Positions 34,198-47,154 of a stretch of DNA of 64,000 bases are shown here, piece by piece (within the stretch, counting starts at the first letter, position 1; every line of letters starts with the position of its first letter). The position numbers were made by a program, and so were the translations under genes. The DNA is from Watersipora subatra (Eukaryota; Bryozoa; Gymnolaemata; Cheilostomatida; Watersiporidae). Where the stretch lies: the NCBI RefSeq assembly GCF_963576615.1, contig NC_088712.1, positions 53,983,114 through 54,047,113 of the forward strand, in the 5' to 3' direction. A model generated the notes under the pieces. That model was not told the DNA's origin and made no database searches. It saw only the letters and a program-made list of their open reading frames with translations.

Positions 34198-34474
34198 GTG
34201 ATATACTTCATCTCTGGCTATACGGATAGAGCGAAACATCTCTCAGTCATCGAGAAGAATGTATTCTACTTGGTGGCCACTATGTGCATATACATAAACC
34301 ATGCCTGCAACTTCTTTTTTTACGTAATGCTAAACAAACCATTCCGGAGGCTCCTGTGGAAGAAGGTAAGGAATGGGGAGTCCGCGGCAGCACCATCTTC
34401 TACTCTAACTACGAGTAAAGGGCTGCCAACAAGGCGAGCGGCATATGAGAGTATCAGGTTGACAACTGTGTCAG
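34198..34474 (+). CDS. Class A GPCR, exon 6 (TM7 and C-tail)
   Basis: The acceptor is TTTATTACAG at 34197, phase 0. It encodes residues 296-387. TM7 reads FYLVATMCIYINHACNFFFY, with NFFFY in the NPxxY place, as in FMRFamide-type receptors. NKPFRRLLWKK follows as helix 8. The tail contains APSSTLTTSKG. The chosen donor is TGTCAG|GTGGGT at 34475, with one base carried over. Other ends are possible: a donor at 34366 (AAG|GTAAGG) or reading on to TGA 34603-34605. Confidence 0.7.
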
Positions 34475-35782
34475 GTGGGTTTAGGCTGCTTATCCACTCT
34501 AGAAGCAACAGAAGCAAAATTGACATAGATGGACATAGACATAGATGGTATTTTTTGCGGTTGGCTAGCGCAATCAATGAAAAGTGCGGAAAAATATTTA
34601 TTTGATATAATTTAAAAACTAAAATATCGCAGTAGTTCTTTTTGGAAAACCACAACACAAGATTGCAATCGAGTCACCTGTTTGCCACAGTTGTTTCATA
34701 GGCTATTTATTATTTGTGTCTACTCTATGGCTTACAACAAAGAGTTAATTGCTTCCTATTAAAATTTAATTATTGAAAAACAGAAATAAGTACTTATGTA
34801 AATGTGGTCATGTGACACGACTGTCTCATGTCATGTGGCATGTCTCATGACATTCTAGTATTTAGAAATTGTCCGGATGATTTTTTCTACCCAATAAAGG
34901 GTTGACTACATGACAACCGAAAAGAAGCCTTTGGCATCGGAAATTTCAATTGGGAAATCAGCCAAAATAACCAAAAGGAAGAAACTTGAACAGAAGTGAG
35001 CTCATATCTTGAGTTTCTTGCATGTTATGTTGGGACACTCGTATGTAGAGGTATGACTGTACATGTATAACAATATTGATGAGTCCCTGACACCATGTGG
35101 TTCCTTAAGCACGCGTGTGAGATAAACATACCTCCACACTTGTAAGAGCATTACTGCAGATTTCATTATACTTTGGGTACATGATGGTACATGAGCCTAG
35201 AGTCACAGATGTCTTGATGACGATGGTTATGTACATGCCTCTACGGGGCAGAATTGAAAACTATAGCTGACATGTTTAGCAGTGTTTGTTCTAAAATAGA
35301 TGCGTTTAATCAATACTAAAATGTATTAATAGACTTGTCCACAAGTTTTTTTGACCATAGAGTAATGATCATGGCTATTTATTTTTGTTAATGTTTGAAA
35401 ACAGCAAATAGAGTACAACTCTTAGTTTTTAGATTTACCGACTGTCCATCACATAGTTGAACCCAAAGCGCTCTAAACCTTAGCCTTAAACTCTACCAAA
35501 ATAAGTTAACAACTATATAAATTGTACCCAACTGTTTATTAGTATGTGAACCAACTAGAGTTTGGTAAATTAGGCTACATTCTATGTTCTCTGACAGTAT
35601 ACAAACTGGCCTGCATTATATCTTCAGCGTATGATATTTTCTTGAAGCAAATGCGGTGAATAAGCAATAGTCTCAACTGCACTTCCTGTTTTCATATCAT
35701 TTGATTATAAAAAGTTTTATTATAAAGTGCAATAGTGACAGATGTAATAATGGCGCTGTTGCTACATTGAATATTTGAGAAA
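34475..35782. other. GPCR intron 6, first part
   Basis: No exon or repeat family is recognised. It has a short CATGTGACACGACTGTCTCATG-like direct repeat near 34805-34860. Confidence 0.4.
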
Positions 35783-36160
35783 GTGTCAGCTTGGTGTCTT
35801 TTAGATGCTAGCAAGTGTCAGCTAGATGTGTCAGATGCTAGCAGGTGTCAGTTTGGTGTGTGTCAGATACTAGCAGGTGTGAGTTTGGTGTGTACCAGAT
35901 GCTCGCAGGTGTCAGCTTGGTGTGTACCAGATGCTCGCAGGTGTCAGCTTGATGTGTCAGATTCTAGCAGATGTCAGTTTGGTGTGTGTCAGATACTAGC
36001 AGGTGTGAGTTTGGTGTGTACCAGATGCTCGCAGGTGTCAACTAGGTGTGTACCAGATGCTAGTAAGTGTAAGCTAGGTGTGTACTAGATGCTAGCAGGT
36101 GTCAGCTTGGTGTGTACCAGATTTAAGCCGGTGTCAGTCTGGTGTACCAGACGCTAGCAG
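35783..36160. repeat. Minisatellite, about 31-bp unit
   Basis: About 12 copies of TGCTAGCAGGTGTCAGCTTG and GTGTGTACCAGA. One frame stays open as a Cys/Ser/Gln-rich string, which follows from the repeat. Confidence 0.85.
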
Positions 36161-36626
36161 GTGCCAACTTAGTTTTACCGTGTGCCAATTTACACCAAAA
36201 TAGGTAGGATACCAGTTTTTAGTTTGAAGTTTCGACTTATCTGACTGAATATTAACACTACTTTCTTGAGGAAAAAGAGAGCAAGGGTAAGTATCCTCAG
36301 CCATTGTACCTAATGTGTAAAAAATTAAAAATAGTTCAAGGCCAATCCTGTGTCATGCTTGAAACTTTTTAAAGTGGCTTTTTTCAGCCAAGCTAAATAT
36401 TTTCTAGCTGCTGCAAACCACCAGCCCTTGTAACACCAACACAGAGTAAATTGAAATGCAAATTCAACATTTCATACGTTATTTTTTAGTTACACACCCT
36501 CATATTCAACATGACAATGTTTACTTAAAAGCTATAAACATTGATTTAAGTAGTTATGCTGAACAATCAACCTTCTGTATTATTCTTTTTCATTCTTTAA
36601 ACTAAATTACTATTTTAGATAACACT

Positions 36627-37330
36627 GTACATAGGCCGATAGATTTAGATGTTGAATATAATATATTGCTTGTCGTACATAGGCCGATAGATTTAGATGT
36701 TGAATATAATATATTGCTTGTCGTACATAGGCCGATAGATTTAGATGTTGAATATAATATATTGCTTGTTGTACATAGGCCGATAGATTTAGATGTTGAA
36801 TATAATATATTGCTTGTCGTACATGTATGCTGAATATAATATATTGCTTGTTGTACATAGGCCGATAGATTTAGATGTTGAATATAATATATTGCTTGTT
36901 GTACATAGGCCGATAGATTTAGATGTTGAATATAATATATTGCTTGTTGTACATAGGCCGATAGATTTAGATGTTGAATATAATATATTGCTTGTCGTAC
37001 ATGTATGCTGAATATAATATATTGCTTGTTGTACATAGGCCGATAGATTTAGATGTTGAATATAATATATTGCTTGTCGTACATGTATGCTGAATATAAT
37101 ATATTGCTTGTTGTACATAGGCCGATAGGTTTAGATGTTGAATATAATATATTGCTTGTTGTACATAGGCCGATAGATTTAGATGTTGAATATAATATAT
37201 TGCTTGTTGTACATAGGCCGATAGATTTAGATGTTGAATATAATATATTGCTTGTCGTACATGTATGCTGAATATAATATATTGCTTGTTGTACATAGGT
37301 TGATAGAGTTAGATGCTGAAAATAATATAT
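36627..37330. repeat. Minisatellite, 48-bp unit with 34-bp short variants
   Basis: The long unit is GTACATAGGCCGATAGATTT, AGATGTTGAATATAATATAT, TGCTTGTC. The short unit lacks the middle and reads GTACATGTATGCTGAATATA. Long and short units alternate in blocks (four long, one short; three long, one short; and so on). Its last unit lies 70 bp before the putative terminal GPCR exon. Confidence 0.9.
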
Positions 37331-37399
37331 TTATTTTGTATATTTTGTCACAAAGCAGATAATTGTATGACAACAGATAATACCTTTGTTTTATAACAG

Positions 37400-37458
37400 G
37401 TACTAGTAGTTTAGATGCAATTTCAGCAGTTTTGATCAAGTGCGAAAATACTGAATGA
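37400..37458 (+). CDS. Class A GPCR, putative terminal exon
   Basis: The acceptor TTTTATAACAG at 37399 joins in phase to exon 6 as Gly-TSSLDAISAVLIKC, ending at TGA 37456-37458. It is 18 codons with no domain, so the support is phase, acceptor quality and the AATAAA downstream. Moderate to low confidence. Confidence 0.4.
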
Positions 37459-37594
37459 ATGAAACAAAATGTTAAAAGTTGGTACTCATCTTAAGACAGC
37501 CAGAGAACCCTGTCAGGTGAGTTTGAGGGTGTCTTGAATGTCTACAATTTTATTGAAACTTGGAATTTGGGTTAGACTCTGCATTGGTCTTTGA

Positions 37595-37600
37595 AATAAA
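37595..37600 (+). terminator. Candidate polyadenylation signal for the GPCR gene
   Basis: AATAAA lies 137 bp after the putative stop codon. The assignment depends on the terminal exon being right. Confidence 0.35.
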
Positions 37601-38495
37601 AAACTACAGTCATTTTGTGAATAACATTTATCCAATATTTGCATAGGTTACTTTTACAAAGAGAATATATATATGTGTATTACATATTTATGATGAAAAT
37701 TTATTTTATAAGTTATATACTTACATTCTACATTTATATTATATTTTATCTATATATATTATATAATGCATATTTACATTAAATGTTTATATTATATATA
37801 GATATAATATAGTTAATGTGTATGAAGTGATTCTCAGTTAGATTTGTAGTTAAATTAGCGAAAAAAATGGTTAACATAAACACCTCTAAATTATAACATT
37901 AGCACTTTAATCATGACCTCTTACTTGGTCAAAATGTCTTGAATAATGATGAGAATGTAATTTATCTAAATTAATTAATGAGAATTTAATGTATCTACAG
38001 TAGTGATCGTAATTATGGGACACTTGAAAAAAACTCATTCTTTGTTGTAATTCAATATTATTCCAACGGTATTATGTGAATTATGACAATGTGCGCATCG
38101 ATGGAAAGCTCAGAAAGGACCGGATAAGATTATTATGTAAAACCAACTGGTATTTGCTTCATCAGTTTGAATTTAGTAAGATATTTCATTTTCTGCATAA
38201 AGTGGTGCGAAAATCCAAAACAACTGTTTTTTTTAATTTCTGAAAATTGCAACTTAATTTGACATAATTTTAGAACATAGCTTTAAAAAAGTTAATTGGT
38301 AGTGTTTTTAAGTTCCTTTAGAGTATTTCTAGCATCCTAGTATTTGGTATGACACCATAAGCCTAGACTGACCTAATAGGATATAATGGGTGCCTGCCCA
38401 TTAAACAGGTTTTATTACTAGAGTGCACTTTTGGTGGTAGACAGAATGTCTAGAATATTTTCTTTTCAAATATGTATAATATGTATGGTCTGAGA
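37601..38495. other. AT-rich spacer
   Basis: TATA/ATAT-rich tract at 37660-37810. No gene is recognised. Confidence 0.4.
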
Positions 38496-38876
38496 TTATA
38501 GAGAAAGGGAGTTTATGCCATAAATAAAAAAGATTGTTATGAAATTACCAGCCGGTCCCGTTATTATGATCACCACTGTAAACTGCTTCCAGAGCATTAA
38601 TAATATATTTAGATATATTTTTACCAAACATAAAAATACTTTGTCATTTAAGACAACTTCATCAAGCCATTTGTGAAAAAAAAATGAATTAATTGGGGAG
38701 ATTATTAGAATCCTTCTAAAGCTAGCAAACTCTAGTTTATCAAATAGTATTTTGTGATTGACACGGTCAAAAGGGTTGTTGAAATCCACAGACGTAGTAT
38801 AACTGACTAAATATTCTTGAAGTAAACAAATATTTTTTATGGCCATATTGTTCGTGCAGTATTCATCTTTGATCAA
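38496..38876 (-). pseudogene. LINE reverse transcriptase relic
   Basis: The minus-strand frame contains SVDFNNPFDRVNHKILFDKL, which lines up with RT motif A (DF.KAFD.V.H..L..KL). It is followed by a degraded stretch. There is no YADD, endonuclease or target duplication. This is an old fragment of a LINE other than the two large copies in this window. Confidence 0.6.
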
Positions 38877-39192
38877 AACTGCTATTGGACAAAGCTATTA
38901 GGTCCTGTTTTACTCAATGCTAACTCTGATTTCTAGCAAATTACTTAGCAATAATGCAGTAGGTGCAACATTTGCTTGCCTCAAACAAAGTGTAAAAGCC
39001 AAAAGTCTGGCACTAGAGAGCATTAGGGCATATTTATAATGATAAACGAGGTGAGGGAAGCTTGGTGAGGAACTAAATTATTGTTAGCAGTAGCGAGTAG
39101 ACAAATCAATGAGTCATAGTTTCCGATCATGTGACCTTTTGTATTATTCATACACTAGTTGCTGACTATTGTTGAGCTTATTCTCTACCTAA

Positions 39193-39604
39193 GGCTGGTT
39201 CACACTATATCACTGTATGTCAGGAGTTGTCCTATTGGCGATTATTCGTCGACTATGTGCACCGTAGACCGATGATATCACAGACACAATGCGGATACGT
39301 CAGCAAACATTGCAGTTGTCAAACCTTGACATTGCACTATGCATCCATGAGTCAGTGCAATGCCACGACTTCAGCGATAGTGATTTGCTGTCGCGGCTTT
39401 TTCGACTTATATTTCTCTTCATGCTGCGAGACTAGCATTTGATCGCTTTGGCGATCATACAGCATGATGAGAATGATCTACCGCGGAATGCTATGCCGCG
39501 GACTAGTCGCTGATGTAAACACAGATGGGTCTGTGATAGTGTAAACAGTGATATCACAGACTACGATATTGTGGTATCATACTGAGATATAATTTGAACC
39601 AGCC
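39193..39604. mobile_element. Small inverted-repeat element (GGCTGGTTCA termini)
   Basis: Left GGCTGGTTCACACTATATC and right (complement) GGCTGGTTCAAATTATATC are near-perfect inverted ends, 412 bp apart. The interior has further GATATCACAGAC/GTCTGTGAT inverted motifs. It is non-autonomous with no transposase. Confidence 0.65.
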
Positions 39605-41001
39605 AAAACATTCACGCTGTTTCCATGATGCGGTGAATCCGCAAGTTTGCCTCATCCATAAGATGAAAATATCAAGAAACCACAAATTAAGCGAGTTTTG
39701 TCGCTCGTAAATTTCTATCGAATACTTCATGCTTGTGAAAGATGGAAAAGGCACTTGCGAATGATGCGGAAGACATGCCAAACAAGCTATTCCGTTTTAA
39801 ACATTTTTCAGACTTTAGTCTTTCCCATTTCGATTTGACGAGACGGGAGTGTGTTGCTACGACCTCTGGCATAGAGTTCCTTATCCCTTTCGTTGCACGG
39901 TAACTCAATGTGCGCACAATTCCACACAGAGGAAACATAGTGTCGTTGATTTACAACAAATGGCTTAGTTGCTGTTTACGGCCTCTAACAGCGAAAGATT
40001 AGCAGAGTCAGCCGATGATTAAGCTTGCCTCTGCTTGACATCGGCAATAATTCACTTCTTACTGCTCCTCAATACATCGCCCTTTAACATCACTGTTAAT
40101 CGTCTAAAACAGATAAGTGCACTTGTGCTAACAGAATTAGCCAATGGGGCTTAAGCCACGCAAAACCTCTCTGTACTGAAGCCAGCGAGCTGGATCTATC
40201 GCTCTTGCGGGTGCCTGCATTTGAGACAAACTTTGCCATGCACAGCCAGGCCTTTGCAATGACATTAAACAACAGAACAATAATAATAATAATAACAGTA
40301 ATATTAAAGCTTAGTGGATCCAGGCTAACTATGCAGATAAGCTTGTTACAGCACAAACCAGTATAGTCAGTAAATATACCTAGGTAACACTAGCAGGTAA
40401 ATATAAGGACATGTTAAGAAGCTCACAAAGAACACTATTGCAGTATTATTATTATAAACACTGTCATTACAACCAAGTAGTGGGTTGGTGGGTCATCACT
40501 ACTGAGTGGATGGTAGTGACTGAGCTTAAAGCCAAAGGGTTATCACTTATGTGGTTCCTTCTACTAAAGAGTCTTCCTTAGAATCTGGGCAGTTCCTAAT
40601 AACGCTGTTTTCTGAATTGTTTCGAAGAACGGCTTAGCGTTTTTTATAATAATAATTAATAGTGTATTAAGAATATATAAATGTATAGAGAAGTATAGAA
40701 GGTAAGTTTAGCCTAGTACTAACAAGGGCAGTTGATACACATAGTGCATAAACATGGCATAACATAGATACATGTAATGGGTGAATGAAGAGCTGCATCG
40801 AAATATGTAGTGGTTAAGTTTGGCCTCATTGTAACGAGTGCTGCAAGAAAGCCTGAGTAACAATTAGAATGAACTTTTGAAACTAGTCGAATAATAATGC
40901 ATATCGATATCAAGAACGATAGGCAAATATAATATCTAATGTAAAAAAGTTCATTTTTCAATATAGCATAGCGGTGATGAGCTAAAATGGGGGAAAATAT
41001 A
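39605..41001. other. Spacer with unassigned minus-strand frames
   Basis: Minus-strand open frames at 39554-39781 and 39687-39938 have ordinary amino-acid composition but no domain I recognise. They could be decayed transposon or exon sequence. Confidence 0.3.
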
Positions 41002-41163
41002 ACAGCTATGACACTGTAGTATAGTGGACAGCTATGACACTGTTAGTATAGTGGACAGCTATGACACTGTTAGTATAGGGGACAGCTATGACACTGTTAG
41101 TATAGTGGACAGCTATGACACTGTTAGTATAGTGGACAGCTATGACACTGTTAGTATAGTGGA
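41002..41163. repeat. Minisatellite, 27-bp unit, six copies
   Basis: Unit GGACAGCTATGACACTGTTA, GTATAGT. Confidence 0.9.
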
Positions 41164-41602
41164 AAGTTGAAATAATATTTGCATGCTATGCCTAGTTCAC
41201 ATCATGACGAATCTCCAACGAGATCTAAAATGAAACTTTATAAAAGACGTTTAGACCAAAATGGAGGATCATATTAAGGTTTTGTGATGGTCAAGTAATG
41301 CCAGGTTACATATCATAGGTTAAGGAAAAGGATACATATGATTGGATAGTTGTTATTGGATGAAGTCACATCCATCTATCGGTCACTCGTTCCTGGAAAA
41401 GTGATGATGTTCAGACTTACACTGAATATGGCTTGAGTTATTATTGGCTAAATAAATGTGTATGATGAAACAGCCAGAGTAATTTCAGTAAGGCGTGACC
41501 TCACCGAAAGGTTCATCCTAGCTATCACAGAAATTTCAATCTTGCGCAAACTAGACTTGAGGCAAATAAGAACAGCCCAGCATAGTGAACAGTTTATAAT
41601 AG

Positions 41603-41930
41603 TATTGGCATGTGAGGCAGGTAGACGTAGTATAGGTAAGAGGATGGTCTAAAAACCAAGTAGTCTTGGCATGTGAGGCAGGTAGACGTATTATAGGTAA
41701 GAGGATGGTCTAAAAACCAAGTAGTCTTGGCATGTGAGGCAGGTAGATGGAGTATAGGTAAGAGGATGGTCTAGAAACCAAGTAGTATTGGCATGTGAGG
41801 CAGGTAGACGTAGTATAGGTAAGAGGATGGTTTAAAAACCACATAGTCTTGGCATGTGAGGCAGGTAGACGTAGTGTAGGTAAGAGGATGGTCTAAAAAC
41901 CAAATAGTCTTGGCATGTGAGGCAGGTAAC
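41603..41930. repeat. Minisatellite, about 61-bp unit, five to six copies
   Basis: The unit contains TTGGCATGTGAGGCAGGTAG, ACGTAGTATAGGTAAGAGG and ATGGTCTAAAAACCAAGTAG. It includes a donor-like TATAG|GTAAGAG. A plus-strand open frame runs into its first unit from 41458. Confidence 0.9.
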
Positions 41931-43280
41931 AACAGCTAGTGCATGAACAGTTTACATATGCATAAACTTGTCTGGCGGTAACCATAGCGTAATGTTAACA
42001 AGCGTGTAAAGTTTAATAAAGCCGTGAGATTAGTGGTGTTTTGGCGTAGAATTGACAGGTTGATCTGGAAGGTAACGGTGTAAGTAACACAAATATATCA
42101 GTTGGATACGGTTAGTAATTAGAAGTATGGGGGGTACGTTTAAACTAAAAATTTTTGGGGTAATACGCTAGATATATAGCAATCGAAGAACGCCTGCAAC
42201 ACAAAAGGTAAGAAATAGCAGCTAAAAAATAACTACGAATGAAAAGATAAACACTAGCAGTGAGGAGACGATTCCAAAAGAAAAGGTAAGGAAAAGTAGT
42301 AGTGAGATGACTAGGGATGACTATATACTGAGAGCTTTTTTGTAATTATCTTTATTGGCAATACTTATGGAAGGTGAAGAGAAGTGATTTATTGACAATA
42401 TGCGTGTTTAACACTTGAAAGTTGTCTGCTCATTGATTATAAAGTGTAATTTTATTACTAACGACAGTGCTTCGCGAACAAACTCGTACTGGAAGAAAAA
42501 AGGTAAGCGGACAAAGATTTCCTGACAGTACTAGCTGTTAGAACGTTAGCCTGGTCCCTAGTTTAGTCTAATTTGGCGAGTAAATTTGTACCTCTTGTTC
42601 ATAAAGATTTGACTAGATGCTTGCTTATAGATACAGCCAATAGGCAAGCTAGCCTCTAGTCTGCGAACAGCGCTAGCCGGAGCCGGTCAACACCCTGATG
42701 ACTACATACGTTGAGATGAAGTTCTAATCACGTGTACAAGACTTCACTTTTATGAAATTTTCAAATAAAAATTGTTGTCGCACTATATTGTTTTTCGCTT
42801 ATCTGTGAATCAAGACAATAATTTATTCATATTGTACAGTTTTTGGTTTCTTGAATAGTGAATTTTACAAATATGTCCGAGTTAGTTTTTATTGTCATGT
42901 CAGTCTTCACAGCTATTTAAGGATTCTTTTAAAAGAAAGAATTTAAGTTTTGCATACAGAATTAATACGATTATTGTACATGTTACAGAGTATAATAAAG
43001 GTAGTCATACTACTATAACAGTTCTGTTCCTATACTAATGCTACTTCTTTTAATCCCATCATGAACGCTCAGCTTTATGTTTTCACGCATATTATATGAA
43101 CGCTGACTTGCTGACTTATAGTAACTTTGGAGTGAAGACAAGAGATACAGTCATAGTATTGTGAGGCCTAATAAAAACTATTAACAATACATGATGAAAT
43201 TGGAGGACTTTGCCTTCGGTTTGGATGATCAGGTTGTCAATTGTATTCGAGGATTTATATACAGATGAATATTAACTTTA
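41931..43280. other. Non-coding spacer
   Basis: No gene or repeat family is recognised. Confidence 0.4.
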
Positions 43281-43647
43281 TTTACCCAGGTCAATGACCC
43301 CTTTATTTACCCAGGTCAATGACCCCTTTATTTACTCAGGTCAATGACCCCTTTATTTACTCAGGTCAATGACCCCTTTATTTACTCAGGTCAATGACCC
43401 CTTTATTTACTCAGGTCAATGACCCCTTTATTTACTCAGGTCAATGACCCCTTTATTTACTCAGGTCCATGACCCCTTTATTTACTCAGGTCAATGACCC
43501 CTTTATTTACTCAGGTCAATGACCCCTTTATTTACTCAGGTCAACGACCCCTTTATTTACTCAGGTCAACGACCCCTTTATTTACTCAGGTCAATGACCC
43601 CTTTATTTACTCAGGTCAATGACCCCTTTATTTACTCAGGTCAATGC
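43281..43647. repeat. Minisatellite, 25-bp unit, about 14 copies
   Basis: Unit GTCAATGACCCCTTTATTTA, CTCAG, very homogeneous. Each unit contains an acceptor-like TTTATTTACTCAG|GTCAATG. Confidence 0.95.
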
Positions 43648-44059
43648 CATTTTGAGCAAATTAGACAATGAGACAACAAAAACAATAAAATTAAGGGTAT
43701 TGAAGGATAAAGCTCTTTTTGCATAACACTGTTCTATAATATAAATAATAATAATATAATATAAATTGGCAAGCAATAATTGTAGCTTTCTGCAAGAAAA
43801 AGTTCTTGCATAATGCTGTTCTATAATGTAAACAGGCAAGGTGTTGGTGTCTGGTATAAGATGTAGTTGCTTTTTTACGGGAAGTAGGAATGTAATGGAT
43901 GGTCAGACAGATTGGAGATACAAATGGAATGTTTTAAAAAGCAAATATCTAAAAACGCATTTAGCTCCTCGGCATAAAGGACATTTAGATGCTGGTCATA
44001 ATTGTTCCTTTTCAGGTAGCATAACTCTAAAACACAATTCTTAAAAGCATTCTATCGTT

Positions 44060-44370
44060 TCTTTACCATTTTTCGATGCAAAAGGTTACCAGCTTGGAGC
44101 AGCGTAGGACAAAATGAACAATATAGAATTCTGGTAAAAGATTAATAGGCCTTTTTGTCTTACATCTGAGTCAAATTAGAGCACGAGTTGATAATCTAAT
44201 TTTTGAGATAATAAAGTCAACATGGCTTGAGAACTGTAAACGATTGTCTATTTGTTTTCCCAAAAGCTTAACACTGTCAGTATTTTTGTCCCACGACCAA
44301 ACACGAGCGAAGCGATTGTTTGGGAGATTTATGATAAATGCATGTGTGCACACAACTCACGAAAATTATT
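44060..44370 (-). pseudogene. LINE reverse transcriptase relic, C-terminal part
   Basis: The minus-strand translation has SVKLLGKQIDNRLQFSSHVD, matching the conserved KFLGV.ID..L.W..H segment after the RT active site. After an in-frame stop it continues with ILFILSYAAPSW, like the LLY..L..S.L.YA...W segment. It is degraded and has no visible ends. Confidence 0.6.
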
Positions 44371-44750
44371 CATCAACAGCCGTCGCAAACCCTTGTACCG
44401 AAATCTCATCAACAAATTGAACCATTTTTCCATGGAGTCGTTTAAGTATAATAACGATACAAAACACATATAAACCTATTTAAATACGTTACCAAGTCTT
44501 TATTATTTGTAGAAAATTTTCTAAACCTTACCCATCTGATCGGATTATACATAAATAGACAGATTAATTTGGCCTAAAATCGTTATTAAAACTTGACAAG
44601 CCTAATTTTTATCAACATTAAGACCGGCAAACGAAACGCCGAGTGACAGAGAATAGAACTATGAAGTTGTGCGCATTTCACAAAAAACCGTGCACAATTC
44701 ACCAGTCTATAGCATTGTCGAATTGCCGAAGGTTTCTGTAATTAACGTAG

Positions 44751-46698
<1,948 letters not shown>

Positions 46699-46873
46699 AG
46701 AAGTACTGAAAAGCAATCGTTTCTTTTTTGCCGATTTCAAAATAACTGACATTTTGGACACTTATGAGTACTTTGGTATTCTAACTGATGTCCAAAGCAG
46801 TGAAAGCGAAGGAAATGACGATGATATTTTTTTTAACAATTTTTATGAAATTATTGCAATATTTAATTATTAG

Positions 46874-47049
46874 AATAATTATTCGATTTTATAAGATTTA
46901 ATTATAAGAATAAGCATTCGAATTTACAAGATCGAAGTATATAGTGACTGATGTTGGGCAATATGTTACTGTTATTATTTTTGTTAAATAGCTTTATTAA
47001 ATAGATTTTCTAAAAATCTATAGGCCTATAAATATCACAACTTTTTGAT
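46874..47049. other. Short AT-rich spacer between two LINEs
   Basis: No feature is recognised. Confidence 0.4.
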
Positions 47050-47154
47050 ATTGTTAGGTCTAGGTCTAGGTGTTTTAAGAACCCGTAAATCCCGAAATCG
47101 GGCAAAAGAAGGCCGTTGAGAACTTTATTTAAAAATAGTCAATAAAACATAAAA

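Noticed and set aside
34366-34605. GPCR exon 6 reading through to a stop at 34605
   Set aside because: Open but less likely. The tail after 34474 loses receptor-like character and a good donor with a phase-matched exon exists. Kept as an alternative.
36602-37439. Long open frames with repeated residues on both strands
   Set aside because: The 48-bp unit is a multiple of 3, so frames stay open without coding. No homology.
39554-39938. Two minus-strand frames of ordinary composition
   Set aside because: No domain recognised and no splice or homology support. One overlaps the end of the 412-bp inverted-repeat element.
41458-41652. 64-codon frame running into the 61-bp array
   Set aside because: Plausible composition but no homology or exon partners.
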